From Microglena sp. YARC (Eukaryota > Chlorophyta > Chlorophyceae > Chlamydomonadales > Chlamydomonadaceae), in NCBI GenBank assembly GCA_022414725.1, contig CM039464.1, forward strand, positions 35,661,079 to 35,725,078: DNA of 64,000 bases, written 5' to 3'. How positions within the stretch are numbered: the first letter of the stretch is position 1; each line of letters begins with the position of its first letter. The notes beneath the pieces were generated by a model. That model had not been told where the DNA came from and made no database searches. It saw nothing but the letters and a program-made list of their open reading frames with translations. A program made the position numbers and the translations under genes. Below are positions 1 to 9,014 of the stretch, in pieces.

Positions 1-921
1 CCTGATAAACAATGGGACTGGCGTGAATTGAGCGCAAACCCACATATCACATGGGATATGATACAAACCAACCCAGATAAACCATGGGATTGGTATTATA
101 TCAGCAAAAACCCTTGCGTCAAATGGTTTATTGTCAAAGCCAACCCCGACAAACCATGGAACTGGTGTGGATTGAGCGCAAACCCCAGCATCACATTGGA
201 GATTATACAAGACAACCCTGATAAACCATGGGATTGGTTTTTTATTAGCAAAAACCCCAATATCACATGGAATATTATACAATCCAACCCAGATAAACAA
301 TGGAATTGGAACTGGATCAGCGCAAACCCCAACATCTCTTGGGATGTTGTACAAGCCAACCCTGATAAACCATGGGATTGGTACTGGATCAGCGAAAACC
401 CCAATATCACATGGGATATTGTGCAATCCAACCCCGACAAACCATGGAATTGGACCTGGATCAGCGCAAACCCCAATATCACTTGGGATATTATACAAGC
501 CAACCCCAACAAATCATGGATTTGGTACTGGATCAGCAGAAACCCCAACATCACATGGGATATTATCCAAGCCTACCCCGACAAACCATGGAATTGGTAC
601 TGGATCAGCAAAACCCTACATATCCCATGTGATATTATCAAAGCCAACCCCGACAAACCATGGGACTGGCGTGGATTGAGCGCAAACCCCAATATCACGT
701 GGGATGTTATCGTAGCAAACCTCGATAACCCATGGAATTGGTATGAGTTGAGCTCAAACCCCAATATGTTGTTATCTACCCAAGACATTTGCGATATCAT
801 ACGTAGATGTAGAGCAGCAAGAACCATTCAGAAAATATGGCGATACGTCAATACAAACCCGAGTTATAATGTATGTCAACACAGGCTCTTTAGGGAATAT
901 AATGAAATGGTTTATTATTAA
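1..921 (+). CDS. Tandem-repeat protein with NP/W repeats, 5' end outside window
   Basis: The frame is open from base 1, so the gene starts before the window. About 11 tandem 24-residue (72 bp) repeats fill most of the protein. Each unit has two half-motifs of the form NPxxxWD and NPDKPWNW, typically followed by YWIS. The last 50 residues are non-repetitive and include an IQ-like basic helix (AARTIQKIWRYV). No signal peptide or membrane segment is visible in the part seen. Similar NP/W repeats are, to my knowledge, found in proteins of several giant viruses; I cannot assign a function. A related, broken copy follows at 1027. Confidence 0.8.
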   Translation, partial: PDKQWDWRELSANPHITWDMIQTNPDKPWDWYYISKNPCVKWFIVKANPDKPWNWCGLSANPSITLEIIQDNPDKPWDWFFISKNPNITWNIIQSNPDKQWNWNWISANPNISWDVVQANPDKPWDWYWISENPNITWDIVQSNPDKPWNWTWISANPNITWDIIQANPNKSWIWYWISRNPNITWDIIQAYPDKPWNWYWISKTLHIPCDIIKANPDKPWDWRGLSANPNITWDVIVANLDNPWNWYELSSNPNMLLSTQDICDIIRRCRAARTIQKIWRYVNTNPSYNVCQHRLFREYNEMVYY

Positions 922-1026
922 ATTATTATCGAAATTTACAATCATATTTTTTTATAATAATAATGATTTCAGCGGAAATAAAAAACCACATCTCGAGGTT
1001 TTTTTTTTTTGATTCGGGTCAAATGT

Positions 1027-1785
1027 ATGGAACACAAGTGGGATTGGGGTTTGTTGAGTTGTAACTCAACATTAACGTGGGACATTATCGAAAGCTACCC
1101 AGACAAACCATGGAATTGGTAATGTATCAGCTCAAACCCCAACATCAAATGGGAGATTGTCATTACAAACCCCAATAAACCTTGGGACTGGAGTGGGATC
1201 AGCAGAAACCCCAACATCACGTGGGATATTATACATGCCAACCCAGATAAACGATGGGATTGGGACCGGATCAGCGCAAACCCCAACACCACATGGGAGA
1301 TTATACAAGCCAACCCAGACAAACCGTGGAATTGGGGTGGAATGAGCGCAAGCCCCAATATCACGTGGGATATTATACAAGACAACCCTGATAAACCATG
1401 GAATTGGTTTTACATTAGCGCAAACCCCAATATCACATGGGATATTATACGAGATAATCCAAACAAACCATGGAATTGGTTTTACATGAGAACAAACCCC
1501 AACATAACATGGGATATTATACAAGCCAACCCTAACAAACCATGGAATTGGTTGTATATAAGCGCAAACCCTTCCATCAAATGGGATATTATACGAGATA
1601 ATCCAGTCATCCTGCAATTTGTTGATTCAAAATCGTACTCCTCGTCCACACGACACCACGGTGGCTTGCGCAGCCTCATCAATGCGGATCATGTAGTCGA
1701 GTCAGCCACTCGTCTATATATCCCGGTGTCTCACATGCAGAAGCAGGGGGCACACAAGCCAAGCTCACCTATTCTCTATGCATGA
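1027..1785 (+). pseudogene. Second NP/W repeat gene, broken by an in-frame stop
   Basis: Starting at ATG 1027 the frame encodes the same 24-residue repeats as the preceding gene, but TAA at 1120-1122 interrupts it where the repeat normally has Tyr after WNW. The same frame then continues through seven or so further repeats to about 1605. After that the repeat stops abruptly and an unrelated tail runs to the stop at 1785, overlapping the 3' end of the opposite gene by a few bases. I read this as a duplicated copy that has lost its 3' end and gained a nonsense codon; reinitiation after 1122 (for example at 1342) is possible. Confidence 0.65.
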
Positions 1786-2695
1786 CGAATGCAGGTTGAA
1801 ACAAATAACCTCGCATCTCGTTGTTTGCCCCCACAAGATGCAAGGAGGATCCGTTGAACACACGCATGTGGACGCAAATGGCGTCCTCAATCCCAGAGTA
1901 ACAACATTGAATGTACCTGGTATCCATGATGCTGCCGATCGCTTTCACAAATGCATTCAGTGTTTGCGAGTCCAAGACAGCGTCATCGGTTGCAAAGATG
2001 AACATGCACCGTCGAAGTTGGTTGTTGTTCTTGATCCCTCTCAGTGGGTTGAGGCCATCGGAAGGCCGCGCACCGCAAAATAACATGAACGGCAACACTG
2101 TTCCTCTGTGATGCATTGTCGCATGTGACACATCCTCCAGTGACACCTTCGCACCGTTGGTCAGGACGAGTTGACCGGAGGATCCATGACCACACAAGAC
2201 GATCACGAGCACCGAGTCATCATGTGAGTGTGCCACGTGATCATCCAACAGATCCATCAGCTCCACCTTCTTCAAGTGCCCCGGAAGCACAACGACATGA
2301 AAGTCGAGTGGGTGCAAAAAGCGAACCCACGTGCTGTGGTGACCTGGTATATCCAAACCATCCACATTCTTGCCCAACGTGGTTCCTGCTTCACGCATGT
2401 GCACCCACAAAGTCCTCTGAATGTGATCCCTAGGAACATAAGTGTAATCCACATACAACAGAAGTGCCTTGTTTCTGGATGATGAAGAGGGAGATTCGGT
2501 TGCTGCTGGATGGTGAAGAGGGAGAGTCGGTTGCTCATGTTCATGGCGGCAAAATTGATGATGATCTGCCTCTTCTTCATCATCATCATCAAACTGCGGG
2601 AGACGCCAACACATTTCGTCAAATATTTTGACACTGAGTACAATAAACACACGATTCCCCCTTACACAATAAACTCCTGATGATGGCCCGGTCAT
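1769..2695 (-). CDS. Caspase-like (C14 family) protein, copy 1
   Basis: 308 residues. The segment around residues 160-215 carries the two catalytic boxes of the caspase/metacaspase p20 fold: a hydrophobic strand followed by CGHGSSG (His170) and a second strand ending LFCGA (Cys207). The N-terminal 75 residues are acidic and His-rich, probably disordered. The first well-folded stretch, NKALLLYVDYTYVP, matches the start of the p20 domains in the two other copies here (15061 and 27550). Expected activity is a cysteine protease; the family cuts after basic residues in metacaspases. The Cys box differs from the other copies (LNMCEA/LNMCDA), so catalysis is inferred. Its role in host death or virion maturation is unknown. 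Confidence 0.65.
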   Translation of the reverse strand: MTGPSSGVYCVRGNRVFIVLSVKIFDEMCWRLPQFDDDDEEEADHHQFCRHEHEQPTLPLHHPAATESPSSSSRNKALLLYVDYTYVPRDHIQRTLWVHMREAGTTLGKNVDGLDIPGHHSTWVRFLHPLDFHVVVLPGHLKKVELMDLLDDHVAHSHDDSVLVIVLCGHGSSGQLVLTNGAKVSLEDVSHATMHHRGTVLPFMLFCGARPSDGLNPLRGIKNNNQLRRCMFIFATDDAVLDSQTLNAFVKAIGSIMDTRYIQCCYSGIEDAICVHMRVFNGSSLHLVGANNEMRGYLFQPAFVMHRE

Positions 2696-2754
2696 GCCAC
2701 ATCATGCCACCAGCCATGCAGTGCGTGCAAGCGTACAGTCACTAATGCGGTCAA

Positions 2755-2812
2755 GATTGAATGCGTTTCCGCGATATGCAGTCTCAGAATCGCGAGGGAA
2801 CTGTGCGAAATG
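2755..2812. repeat. Dispersed repeat, inverted partner at 13365-13420
   Basis: About 55 bases including a gaatgcgtttccgcgat block and a cagaatcgcgag block recur as the reverse complement near 13365-13420 with scattered mismatches. The 300 bases between the caspase gene and the transposon at 3011 hold no ORF I trust. Confidence 0.5.
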
Positions 2813-3010
2813 TCGTCGCTGCGCTGTTCGACATTCAGCGATTCGCTCGAGTGAGTGACTGCAATCTGTAGGGATTCGTGTTGGTTGAAACAACATGAAT
2901 CGAGGGCAGTGGAATTGAGCTTCTGATCACATGTGGAAACATCAACCAAGCAACAACCCAGATGATGATTGGCGGTTCCGTATACAAATTCAAAAAGACC
3001 CATCGTAATG

Positions 3011-3112
3011 TACACTCGACGGAATACTAAAATGAAACCGCTTTCTGGAGTGTACGGTACACCTTATGGTGTAACCTTATGGTGTAGCAACCCACGGGGC
3101 AGTGGAACACCA
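3011..3112 (-). ncRNA. Candidate Fanzor omega-RNA scaffold, copy RE1
   Basis: Lies between the Fanzor stop and the transposon end. Read on the minus strand it contains a CCAC/GTGG stem (3092-3105), then an ACACC-loop-GGTGT stem (3059-3072, loop ATAA), then the TIR. Fanzor and TnpB guide RNAs are known to be made from this 3' end, with the guide taken from the flank beyond the TIR, here leftward of 3011. RNA identity is inferred from position and from conservation in other copies. Confidence 0.55.
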
Positions 3113-3131
3113 TCATGTTTTTTGTAGCCCA

Positions 3132-5890
3132 TCAACAACACGCATCCCTGCAAAATGGAAGCGGTCTCCCTTGACCCAACAGTTCCATGCAGTGCAGCCT
3201 TGCGATTGTGAGAGCAGAGGAGCGGTCCCGGTCCGAGTAAGTGCTGGTTTCTGGAGAGAATCGCAGTCCTCGTACCTCAGGGTACCTCTTGATCAAGTTG
3301 TTGTCGACAAGAGAGGGGGCTAAGCCACCCCTCCTGTGTTTTTCTTGGATTTGTTTACGTGTGCAGTACACCCTCACCGCCAATTGGTCGCGATAAGAGA
3401 CCTTTGGAGTCTCCTTCAATGGGGTGTGACCCAACAACTCGTAACCTAGACGAATCTGCCCTTCCGTGGTTATTTGGACACTTGGAATTTTGTAAACACA
3501 TTCCTTCTTGGCACCGGTTTCCCAAGACATGAGAGTCGTCTTGAACTCATCTGTCACATGAACCTCCTCTTTGAAGAGGCGCTTGCAGGAAGCGAACATA
3601 GATCCCGTAGGCACAGCTACCTCTCCTGGTCCGGTAGCCTTCAGAGTCGTGATTGCAGAACCATATGCTACGCGAACCCTCAGGTCAGGATGATCCAACT
3701 TCATGTTGCGCTTGATCCCTGCCCAGAATGAGTCCATAGCCTTGCGCTTGCCAATGTACCTCTGAAAGTTGTATCGGGATTCTCTGCGACGGAGTGCCAT
3801 CCTCCACCACTCGTCGGAAAACGTAGCGTAATTTTTCAAGTAAGCCGAGATATCATCCTTCCTGGATGTACTCAACGCTGCTCCATTTTCACGAAGAGAC
3901 TCCCATCTAGGAATCATGTCTGAGAAACGTTTTTCTTGCTGTTTTTTTCTGTTTCTTGATACCAGACTTGTGGTAAAAAAGCTCCGCGTGTAAGCTTCCA
4001 TGTCTTGCTTTTGTCGTCTGCCAGATACGTGACTGTAGCGATGTTGCTCCTACCAGGATCCACACCCAGAACGGCGATACCCATATCGGGCAATGTCGTT
4101 TTGAGTTTATGGTCATACTGTTCTGAGACGCTCATACCTTCATCGTCACGAGACCTCTTACTTGTCTTCTTCAGATCGGATACACAAACCTGTACTGTCT
4201 TGCTGTAATGCATGCTCAATGAGACTCCGTCAGTACAGATGCTACAATCGAACACCCACCCCGTCTTGACAGGTGGTTTCTTGAAGAAGGAACCTGCGAC
4301 TGTTTTTCGGGCGTTCACGAGCGTGTCATACCTACCCTTTGCATGTCTGTACTCGTCAGTAGCCTTGATATCATTAACGTCAGCATCGTACTTCTGTTGG
4401 GACAACTTGTATGCCTCCCATTCACCAGGACCACATGATTTTTTCTTCTTAAATGCAGGCTTCAGAGGCAACATGAAGCGGTCGGGATCCTTTACATTTT
4501 TCCACTTTGAAAGCTCGACAATGTTTGGGTCTTTGGGGAACACGTGCCTGAATAGGTTCACGAGGGTCTTCATGTCAAGGCGGACATGCGCCCGTTGGAC
4601 ATTAAAGATGGGCATCAACCGGATACGACGTGCACCAATAGCCTCCAACCGTGTCTGCATCCAATAATTGAACCGGACCATGGTCGGGAAGTTCATGTCT
4701 TTGCCATAGTCATCATAAAGTCGACTTCCATCTGGAACTTTCAGTCTGACTCGAACTTCACGGACATACTCCTGAACAGACTCTGGCCAAGATTCCATCT
4801 CCTGTATTTCTTGTTGGATAACCCTCATCACGTCGTACACACGGATGGTCTTCGGAGCTCCCATTGCATTCAAAGTAGCCTTAGTGAGGCGGGTCAGACG
4901 AGGTACCAAAGGAACCCATGCGTTGTTCGACACTACAGTGCTCAATGTGTGACCGGCATAGTTCAAAACCTGGTCGAAATAGATAGGGTAGGAGTTGATG
5001 TAGTCAGGGTCATCGCTACCAAGCACCTTTCCGATTACGTCTTTCACGGCTTCGTATGATATTCTACTCTCTTCATCTGGAAAGACGCCGTCAACTCCGA
5101 TCCTTAGCCAATCCTTCCAGTAGGTATCCTTCATATCGTACATATTAGGAATCGGCAGGTCGCCCTCCATGAGCCTCGTGACATGGAAAGTCAGCACCAG
5201 ACTGGAACGCCGCAACATCCGGCTCACCACATTGACGAGCTGATCCACATGCCCCCTGAACTTACCGAATTCTTCATCGTCAAGACTCATTGCCTTCTTC
5301 AGGGCGCATTTCACGACGCACATCTTTTCCACCGTCTTGTACTCTGGAGGGGGTCTGGCGATGAGACCATTGTCTTCGCATAAACGGACAATATCGTCCT
5401 TCTTGTCCTTTGAGGAGTATGCTACTTCGGCCAATTTTAGTAGCTCCTTCAATTTCGCGACTGTCGGAGGTTTCGTTGCCATCTTACATAATTTGTACAT
5501 CACAGAACTCTTTATACAAATCTCATACGTGTTCCATACGTGGTCAAAACAACCCATAATGATTTTATCAGTGAGGTTGCTGAATGCTAAGGAAATCATA
5601 TCAGACACGTGCGTATTTGTATCGTTTGGTATATAGTTCAATCGACGAAAGTCCTTCTTCACCTTAGCGAAGCACAGCTCAATAGCATTGAATTCTGGAC
5701 TGTAAGGAGGAGTGTAACAAATATTTACGGGGCTTCTGAGGACCAAGTTCTTATGGATACTGGCGTTGTCCATTATTACTACTGAATTATTGCACAAACT
5801 CAATGTGTCAATAAATGCAGCAAAGTCCTTCTTCTTCACAGATCCTTTCTTCACAACGAACTCCTTCCTACCATCTGATATATGTTTCAT
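3132..5890 (-). pseudogene. DDE transposase C-terminus fused to Fanzor nuclease, with two frame breaks
   Basis: The ORF opens at an ATG inside the TIR (5890). Residues 1-125 are the last third of an IS630/mariner DDE domain: IMDNASIHKN (second Asp, D41) and PPYSPEFNAIELCFAKVKK (Glu71). From Met137 (codon at 5482) a Fanzor follows without a stop. It has a SAP-like DNA-binding helix pair (about 142-176), RuvC-I VLGVDPGRSN (Asp611, codon 4060-4058), and downstream, in other frames, YHKSGIKKQKK, a RuvC-II-like VAYGSA and RuvC-III YSDRDRSSALTIARL. The frame changes twice, at T6 (gene sense; 3975-3980) and A7 (3942-3948); one base fewer in each run would give one continuous frame. Either decay or sequencing error explains this. 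If translated, it would be an RNA-guided nuclease. Confidence 0.8.
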
Positions 5891-6008
5891 TTTACTGTTC
5901 CGCCGACTGTAGTACTACAAAATCGCCTCATACCAAAACGAGATTGAACTTCGCATGAAAAGAGAGTGCGAGCAACAATTGATGATACGTACGTTGGATG
6001 TTCAGGCT

Positions 6009-6105
6009 TACAGTCGACGGAATACTAAAATGAAACCGCCTCGTGTACGGCACACCTTACGGTGTAACCAAATGGTGTAGCAACCCACGGGGCAGTGGAA
6101 CACCA
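6009..6105 (-). ncRNA. Solo transposon end with omega-RNA-like hairpins, RE2
   Basis: TIR TACAGTCGACGGAATACTAA at 6009, ACACC-GTAA-GGTGT hairpin (minus-strand sense) at 6052-6065 and CCAC/GTGG hairpin at 6085-6098. It lies in the same orientation as RE1 but has no Fanzor gene attached. The flanks 5912-6008 and 6106-6173 hold no gene I can see. Confidence 0.5.
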
Positions 6106-6173
6106 ATACGATTTTGAATCAACAAATTCAGGTGACCTCAGCCCGGCGGCAGAGTTCTTCGATCGCATCATCA

Positions 6174-6238
6174 GCAACGAACGATCTGCAGTCTGGATGA
6201 TTATAAGGGGTGTCCCACTTTATTTGAGAACTACTGTA
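6174..6238 (+). mobile_element. Terminus of a second TIR family, directed into the next gene
   Basis: Contains the sub-terminal block cgatctgcagtctgga and the end GTGTCCCACTTTATTTGAGA followed by actactgta. The same end is found near 10157, 15031, 16118, 26497 and 59620. The outer edge points toward the ATG at 6274, 36 bases away. Confidence 0.6.
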
Positions 6239-6273
6239 AGAACGAGCGTATTTGGTAATACAAGTTCTTAGAG

Positions 6274-6702
6274 ATGCTCAACCCGATCATGTTCCGATTT
6301 TATTCTCAGGATTGGTGGCCCCCGAAGGACACGTGCATGGTGCTTTCGGGGACAGGCACCGTGATTGCCGAGGATGACCGACTGTTATGGGATTTAGGCA
6401 CATCCATCGTCATCCGTGATTGGATGGGGGAGCGTGTTTACATGAAACAATTGAACCCATGTGTCACCGCTTTTGACCCCAATATGTTTGCGCATACAAT
6501 CACACATCGAGGTAAGGCCTTAGACATCTCGTTCACCATTTTCTGGCACAACAAAGTTGAACATTGCTTGCGCCGTTGGATAAGAAGGTTTCGTAAGAGA
6601 AAGGCACAGCAAGCTGTTCGAAAGATTGAAATAACGGCTAACGAGATAAGCGCAAATGCACCCTTGGTGGAGGATACCTTCACGATACCTAGATTCTTAT
6701 GA
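6274..6702 (+). CDS. Hypothetical protein with basic C-terminal helix
   Basis: 142 residues from ATG 6274. The N-terminal half is rich in aromatic residues (FRFYSQDWWPP) and looks globular. Residues 104-120 form a strongly basic helix (RRWIRRFRKRKAQQAVRK) that resembles the IQ-like tails of the proteins at 1-921 and 11139-11759. I do not recognise a family. It ends 21 bases before the HicB-like gene on the same strand, so the two may be transcribed together. A transposon terminus lies just upstream. Confidence 0.5.
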   Translation: MLNPIMFRFYSQDWWPPKDTCMVLSGTGTVIAEDDRLLWDLGTSIVIRDWMGERVYMKQLNPCVTAFDPNMFAHTITHRGKALDISFTIFWHNKVEHCLRRWIRRFRKRKAQQAVRKIEITANEISANAPLVEDTFTIPRFL

Positions 6703-6723
6703 ATTCTGGGGGGTTTACAACAC

Positions 6724-7056
6724 ATGTTACCGTCCGAAGATGGATATTCCTGCCATGAGGTTACCGTGCCAGATGTGCGATGTGCGATTGGCGCCGGAGG
6801 CACGATGGAGGAGGCATTTGCAGCTGCCAAGGAAAAGCTGACAGACATGGTCAGTGACATCATGTACCGCGGTGAGGCCATTCCAACGCCATCGCATCCC
6901 GTCGACATCATCGACGGCAGACAAATAATGACAAATAATTGGAATGTCGCCGGCTTTGTTGTGACTTTCGTGGGTGTCGTGCGTGTTTCCACACTGCCAA
7001 GTTTACGGGACAAGGCCCGTATGCCACAAGATTTGCATGTGATTGAAGACGAGTAG
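6724..7056 (+). CDS. HicB-like (UPF0150 fold) small protein
   Basis: 110 residues. The first 55 follow the HicB antitoxin pattern: GYSCHEVTVPDVRCAIGAGGTMEEAFAAAKEKL, then a helix and the closing IPTPSHP motif. In bacteria HicB neutralises the HicA RNase and binds its own promoter through a C-terminal domain. Here the C-terminus (WNVAGFVVTFVGVVRV) is not an obvious ribbon-helix-helix, and no HicA-like gene with its catalytic His is seen beside it. It may be an orphan fold recruited for another role. The family call rests on motif pattern only. Confidence 0.55.
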   Translation: MLPSEDGYSCHEVTVPDVRCAIGAGGTMEEAFAAAKEKLTDMVSDIMYRGEAIPTPSHPVDIIDGRQIMTNNWNVAGFVVTFVGVVRVSTLPSLRDKARMPQDLHVIEDE

Positions 7057-7515
7057 AAAAAAACTTGGTCTCATCCATCCTCTTGTGTATCCACATTCGA
7101 ATCGAAGACACACGTACACGAAAAAAGTATTTAGACCCTTCTTTTCAGATCCGAGAAGCTTGGGTGTGCAGGGTTGGGAGGGGGGATGTTCCATCATCAT
7201 GCGCTTCAATGTGTGCGATATGAGAAGCGAGGTGTGCGGGGGAGATCGCAAGATCACAAAAGCACGCACGTGAACAAGAGTGATAGGAGGGGTATCCAAC
7301 TAATTGTTACAACGGTAACAACGGTAACAACGGTACATTCCTACTCAGGGTCTTCTTTGACGCATGACGTCTACTCTCTTCGCTTGTTGATTCATCATCT
7401 GAATTATCTTCCTCACTTCATAAACCATGTCACCAACGATACCAACGATACCAACGTTACCACAGATTTAATAACGCCAATTTTCTAACGGCGATGTCGT
7501 ACATTCTTATTTATT
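7057..7515. repeat. Gene-poor stretch with two 9-bp tandem triplets
   Basis: No convincing gene. It contains three units of acaacggta (7309-7335) and, about 100 bases on, three units of accaacgat/accaacgtt (7432-7458). The two cores are related but not inverted copies. Confidence 0.5.
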
Positions 7516-7564
7516 TCCATCTGATATATGTTTCATGTTTCATTTTACTGTTCCGCTGACTGTA
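7516..7564 (-). mobile_element. Solo right end of the DDE-Fanzor element
   Basis: The 49 bases repeat the start of the DDE-Fanzor element read inward: TIR ending ctgactgta at 7564, then the ATGAAAC block (with a short gtttcat duplication) and atatatcagatgga, which encodes the first residues of the fused transposase at 5890. The rest of the element is absent. Confidence 0.7.
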
Positions 7565-7921
7565 GCGGTTGCAACAACCATTGCGCTTTTCATGTACTTC
7601 CACCGTCGTGTTGATGCCTATCGTGCTGAAAATGAAGCTACTGCCCGGCGTGAGGCTGAGGACCGTGCCGACAATGAAGCTACTGCACGACGCGCAGAAG
7701 CTACTTCACTTCGTGCGGAAGCTAATGCCGGGCGTGAGGCGGAGGACCGTGCCGACAATGAAGCTACTGCCCGTCATGCGGCTGAGGACCGTCTCAGGCA
7801 AAAGTTGTTGTCGTTCTCGCCTGATGACGTTGTTGCTATGACTCCTAAACATATTGCGGAGTATAGGACGGCGTGTGCTTCGGTTGGGGTAGCATTTCAT
7901 TTGGATCAGCATGTATTGTGA
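7535..7921 (+). CDS. Membrane-anchored coiled-coil protein starting inside a TIR
   Basis: 128 residues. The first ten (MFHFTVPLTV) are encoded by the transposon terminus itself, read outward. They join a hydrophobic segment (VAVATTIALFMYF), probably a signal anchor, followed by a charged Ala/Arg/Glu-rich coiled coil built from imperfect repeats of EAEDRADNEATAR. The C-terminal 40 residues (LSFSPDDVVAMTPKHIAEYRTACASVGVAF) are non-repetitive. Function unknown. The start inside the TIR is the only ATG that includes the membrane segment. Confidence 0.5.
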   Translation: MFHFTVPLTVAVATTIALFMYFHRRVDAYRAENEATARREAEDRADNEATARRAEATSLRAEANAGREAEDRADNEATARHAAEDRLRQKLLSFSPDDVVAMTPKHIAEYRTACASVGVAFHLDQHVL

Positions 7922-8000
7922 TAATTGTTTTCTTTGAATAAATATATGTTACCCGCCCCCACAGGACCTCTACGTGTGCAGCGTAGCACGGCGACACTGA

Positions 8001-8348
8001 AGTGAGCTTGCGACAAAATGGGACAAAGCACTGGGTGGATTTCAGGGTCACATCAAGAAAACAGCCACGACCCTAGAGTCCGAACTTGTGAAGGCGGTTC
8101 GTGGTCAGCTGGATGACAGCCAGTTGCTTGGACTTAGCTACAACTGGCAGGAAGTGCGACAGTCCATGCCTGGCGACGTCGATGGACTTGTTGTCGGGTG
8201 GCTGCGTGGTGACAGCAGACAACAAGTCGTGGTTGTGTGCGAAGCGAAGTATGACAGTCGCGCAAGGTATGCTCTGCGCCCCGTTCTGGGACCGTTCAAG
8301 CAGACAGTGGATGATGGCTGTTGCCAATCAAGAGTAGAAAACAATTAG
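8001..8348 (+). pseudogene. Fragment with PD-(D/E)XK nuclease-like motif
   Basis: The frame is open from 8001 without a good ATG. It reads ALGGFQGHIKKTATTLESELV, then DVDGLVVGWLRGD and, after about 10 residues, VVVVCEAKYD. The spacing of Asp and the E-x-K pair fits the core of PD-(D/E)XK restriction-like nucleases. The C-terminus degrades near 8320. With no start and transposon debris on both sides, I take it as a gene fragment. Confidence 0.4.
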
Positions 8349-8442
8349 TTGGCGCAAGGACCTCACGTCACTCAACGCGCACGCCACCGATGCCCTTTCG
8401 GGTCACGAGATGTCCATCAGCAAACAACGGATTGTATTCAAC

Positions 8443-8577
8443 TAGCGCGGAGCCCCTTTCACCTCTTCCCCCCAGCGGGGCGACCGGAGGGGAGCCCCAC
8501 AAAGGAGTCCGCGAGGAACCGAGCGGGTGGGCGACCGGAGGGGAGCCCACAGTTCACAGTTCACAGTTCACAGTTCA
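8443..8577. repeat. GC-rich dispersed repeat, copy 1 of 3
   Basis: Includes agcccctttcacctcttccc, two cgaccggaggggagccc blocks and gagcgggtgggcgacc. Related copies are at 18480-18582 and 24965-25110. It ends in four tandem acagttcac units (8550 onward). No coding sense is evident. Confidence 0.65.
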
Positions 8578-8611
8578 CATCAAGCATTAGACATACACCC
8601 TACTGTGTAAC

Positions 8612-8700
8612 TACAGTCGGCGGAACAGTAAAATGAAACATCCAAAAACAAATAAAACAAATAGACAACCGTTTGTATTGTCTATTTGTTTTATTTGTTT
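8612..8700 (+). mobile_element. Transposon end followed by a perfect 23-bp hairpin
   Basis: TIR TACAGTCGGCGGAACAGTAA at 8612, continuing AATGAAAC. A perfect 23-bp inverted repeat follows: arms 8646-8668 and 8678-8700 (AAACAAATAAAACAAATAGA...), loop of 9 bases. This would form a long A/T-rich hairpin. Confidence 0.65.
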
Positions 8701-8866
8701 CAGCTTGGTTGGGTATCCAGGGCCACCACGTGGAGGTGCTGATTTTGGCCCCGTTTTGTTTCAAATACTTGAAACAGAAACACCTTCTCATCCAGATTAC
8801 TTCTTGGTGTGGGACATCCCTTTGCGTGTTAACACAGGCTTGGTGACGAAAGTCGGGTTGTCGTAA
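8633..8866 (+). CDS. Possible small protein starting in a TIR
   Basis: 77 residues beginning MKHPKTN, with the ATG in the TIR as for the DDE-Fanzor ORF. The first 20 residues come from the hairpin arms. The remainder (LVGYPGPPRGGADFGPVLFQ onward) has a protein-like composition but no family I know. May be a gene fragment that was joined to the transposon end. Confidence 0.3.
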   Translation: MKHPKTNKTNRQPFVLSICFICFSLVGYPGPPRGGADFGPVLFQILETETPSHPDYFLVWDIPLRVNTGLVTKVGLS

Positions 8867-9014
8867 ATGACGAATACCTTGGGTCGGGACGCAATGATTG
8901 CGAAGACGTCAGAAATTCCAAACATTTCGTATGACAGATGCAGTATATTAAGGGGTGTGAGGAGGTTGTTGTTGTATTCCTAACGTTCCGAAAAATCTTT
9001 CAATTTTTTTGTAT

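Larger units (their letters stand above)
3011..5911 (-). mobile_element. Tc1/mariner-type element carrying a DDE remnant fused to Fanzor
   Basis: Imperfect terminal inverted repeats of about 28 bp bound a 2.9 kb unit. The left end starts TACACTCGACGGAATACTAA at 3011 and the right end, read inward from 5911, starts TACAGTCGGCGGAACAGTAA; both continue AATGAAAC. Ends start with TA, as expected for TA-inserting IS630/Tc1/mariner elements. The only gene runs on the minus strand from inside the right TIR to near the left end. The first catalytic Asp of the transposase is missing, so the element is not self-mobile. Fanzor genes are known from mariner-like and other eukaryotic transposons and from giant viruses. 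Confidence 0.8.

Noticed and set aside
3011..6105. Composite element bounded by RE1 and RE2
   Set aside because: RE1 and RE2 are in the same orientation; the true inverted partner of 3011 is at 5911.
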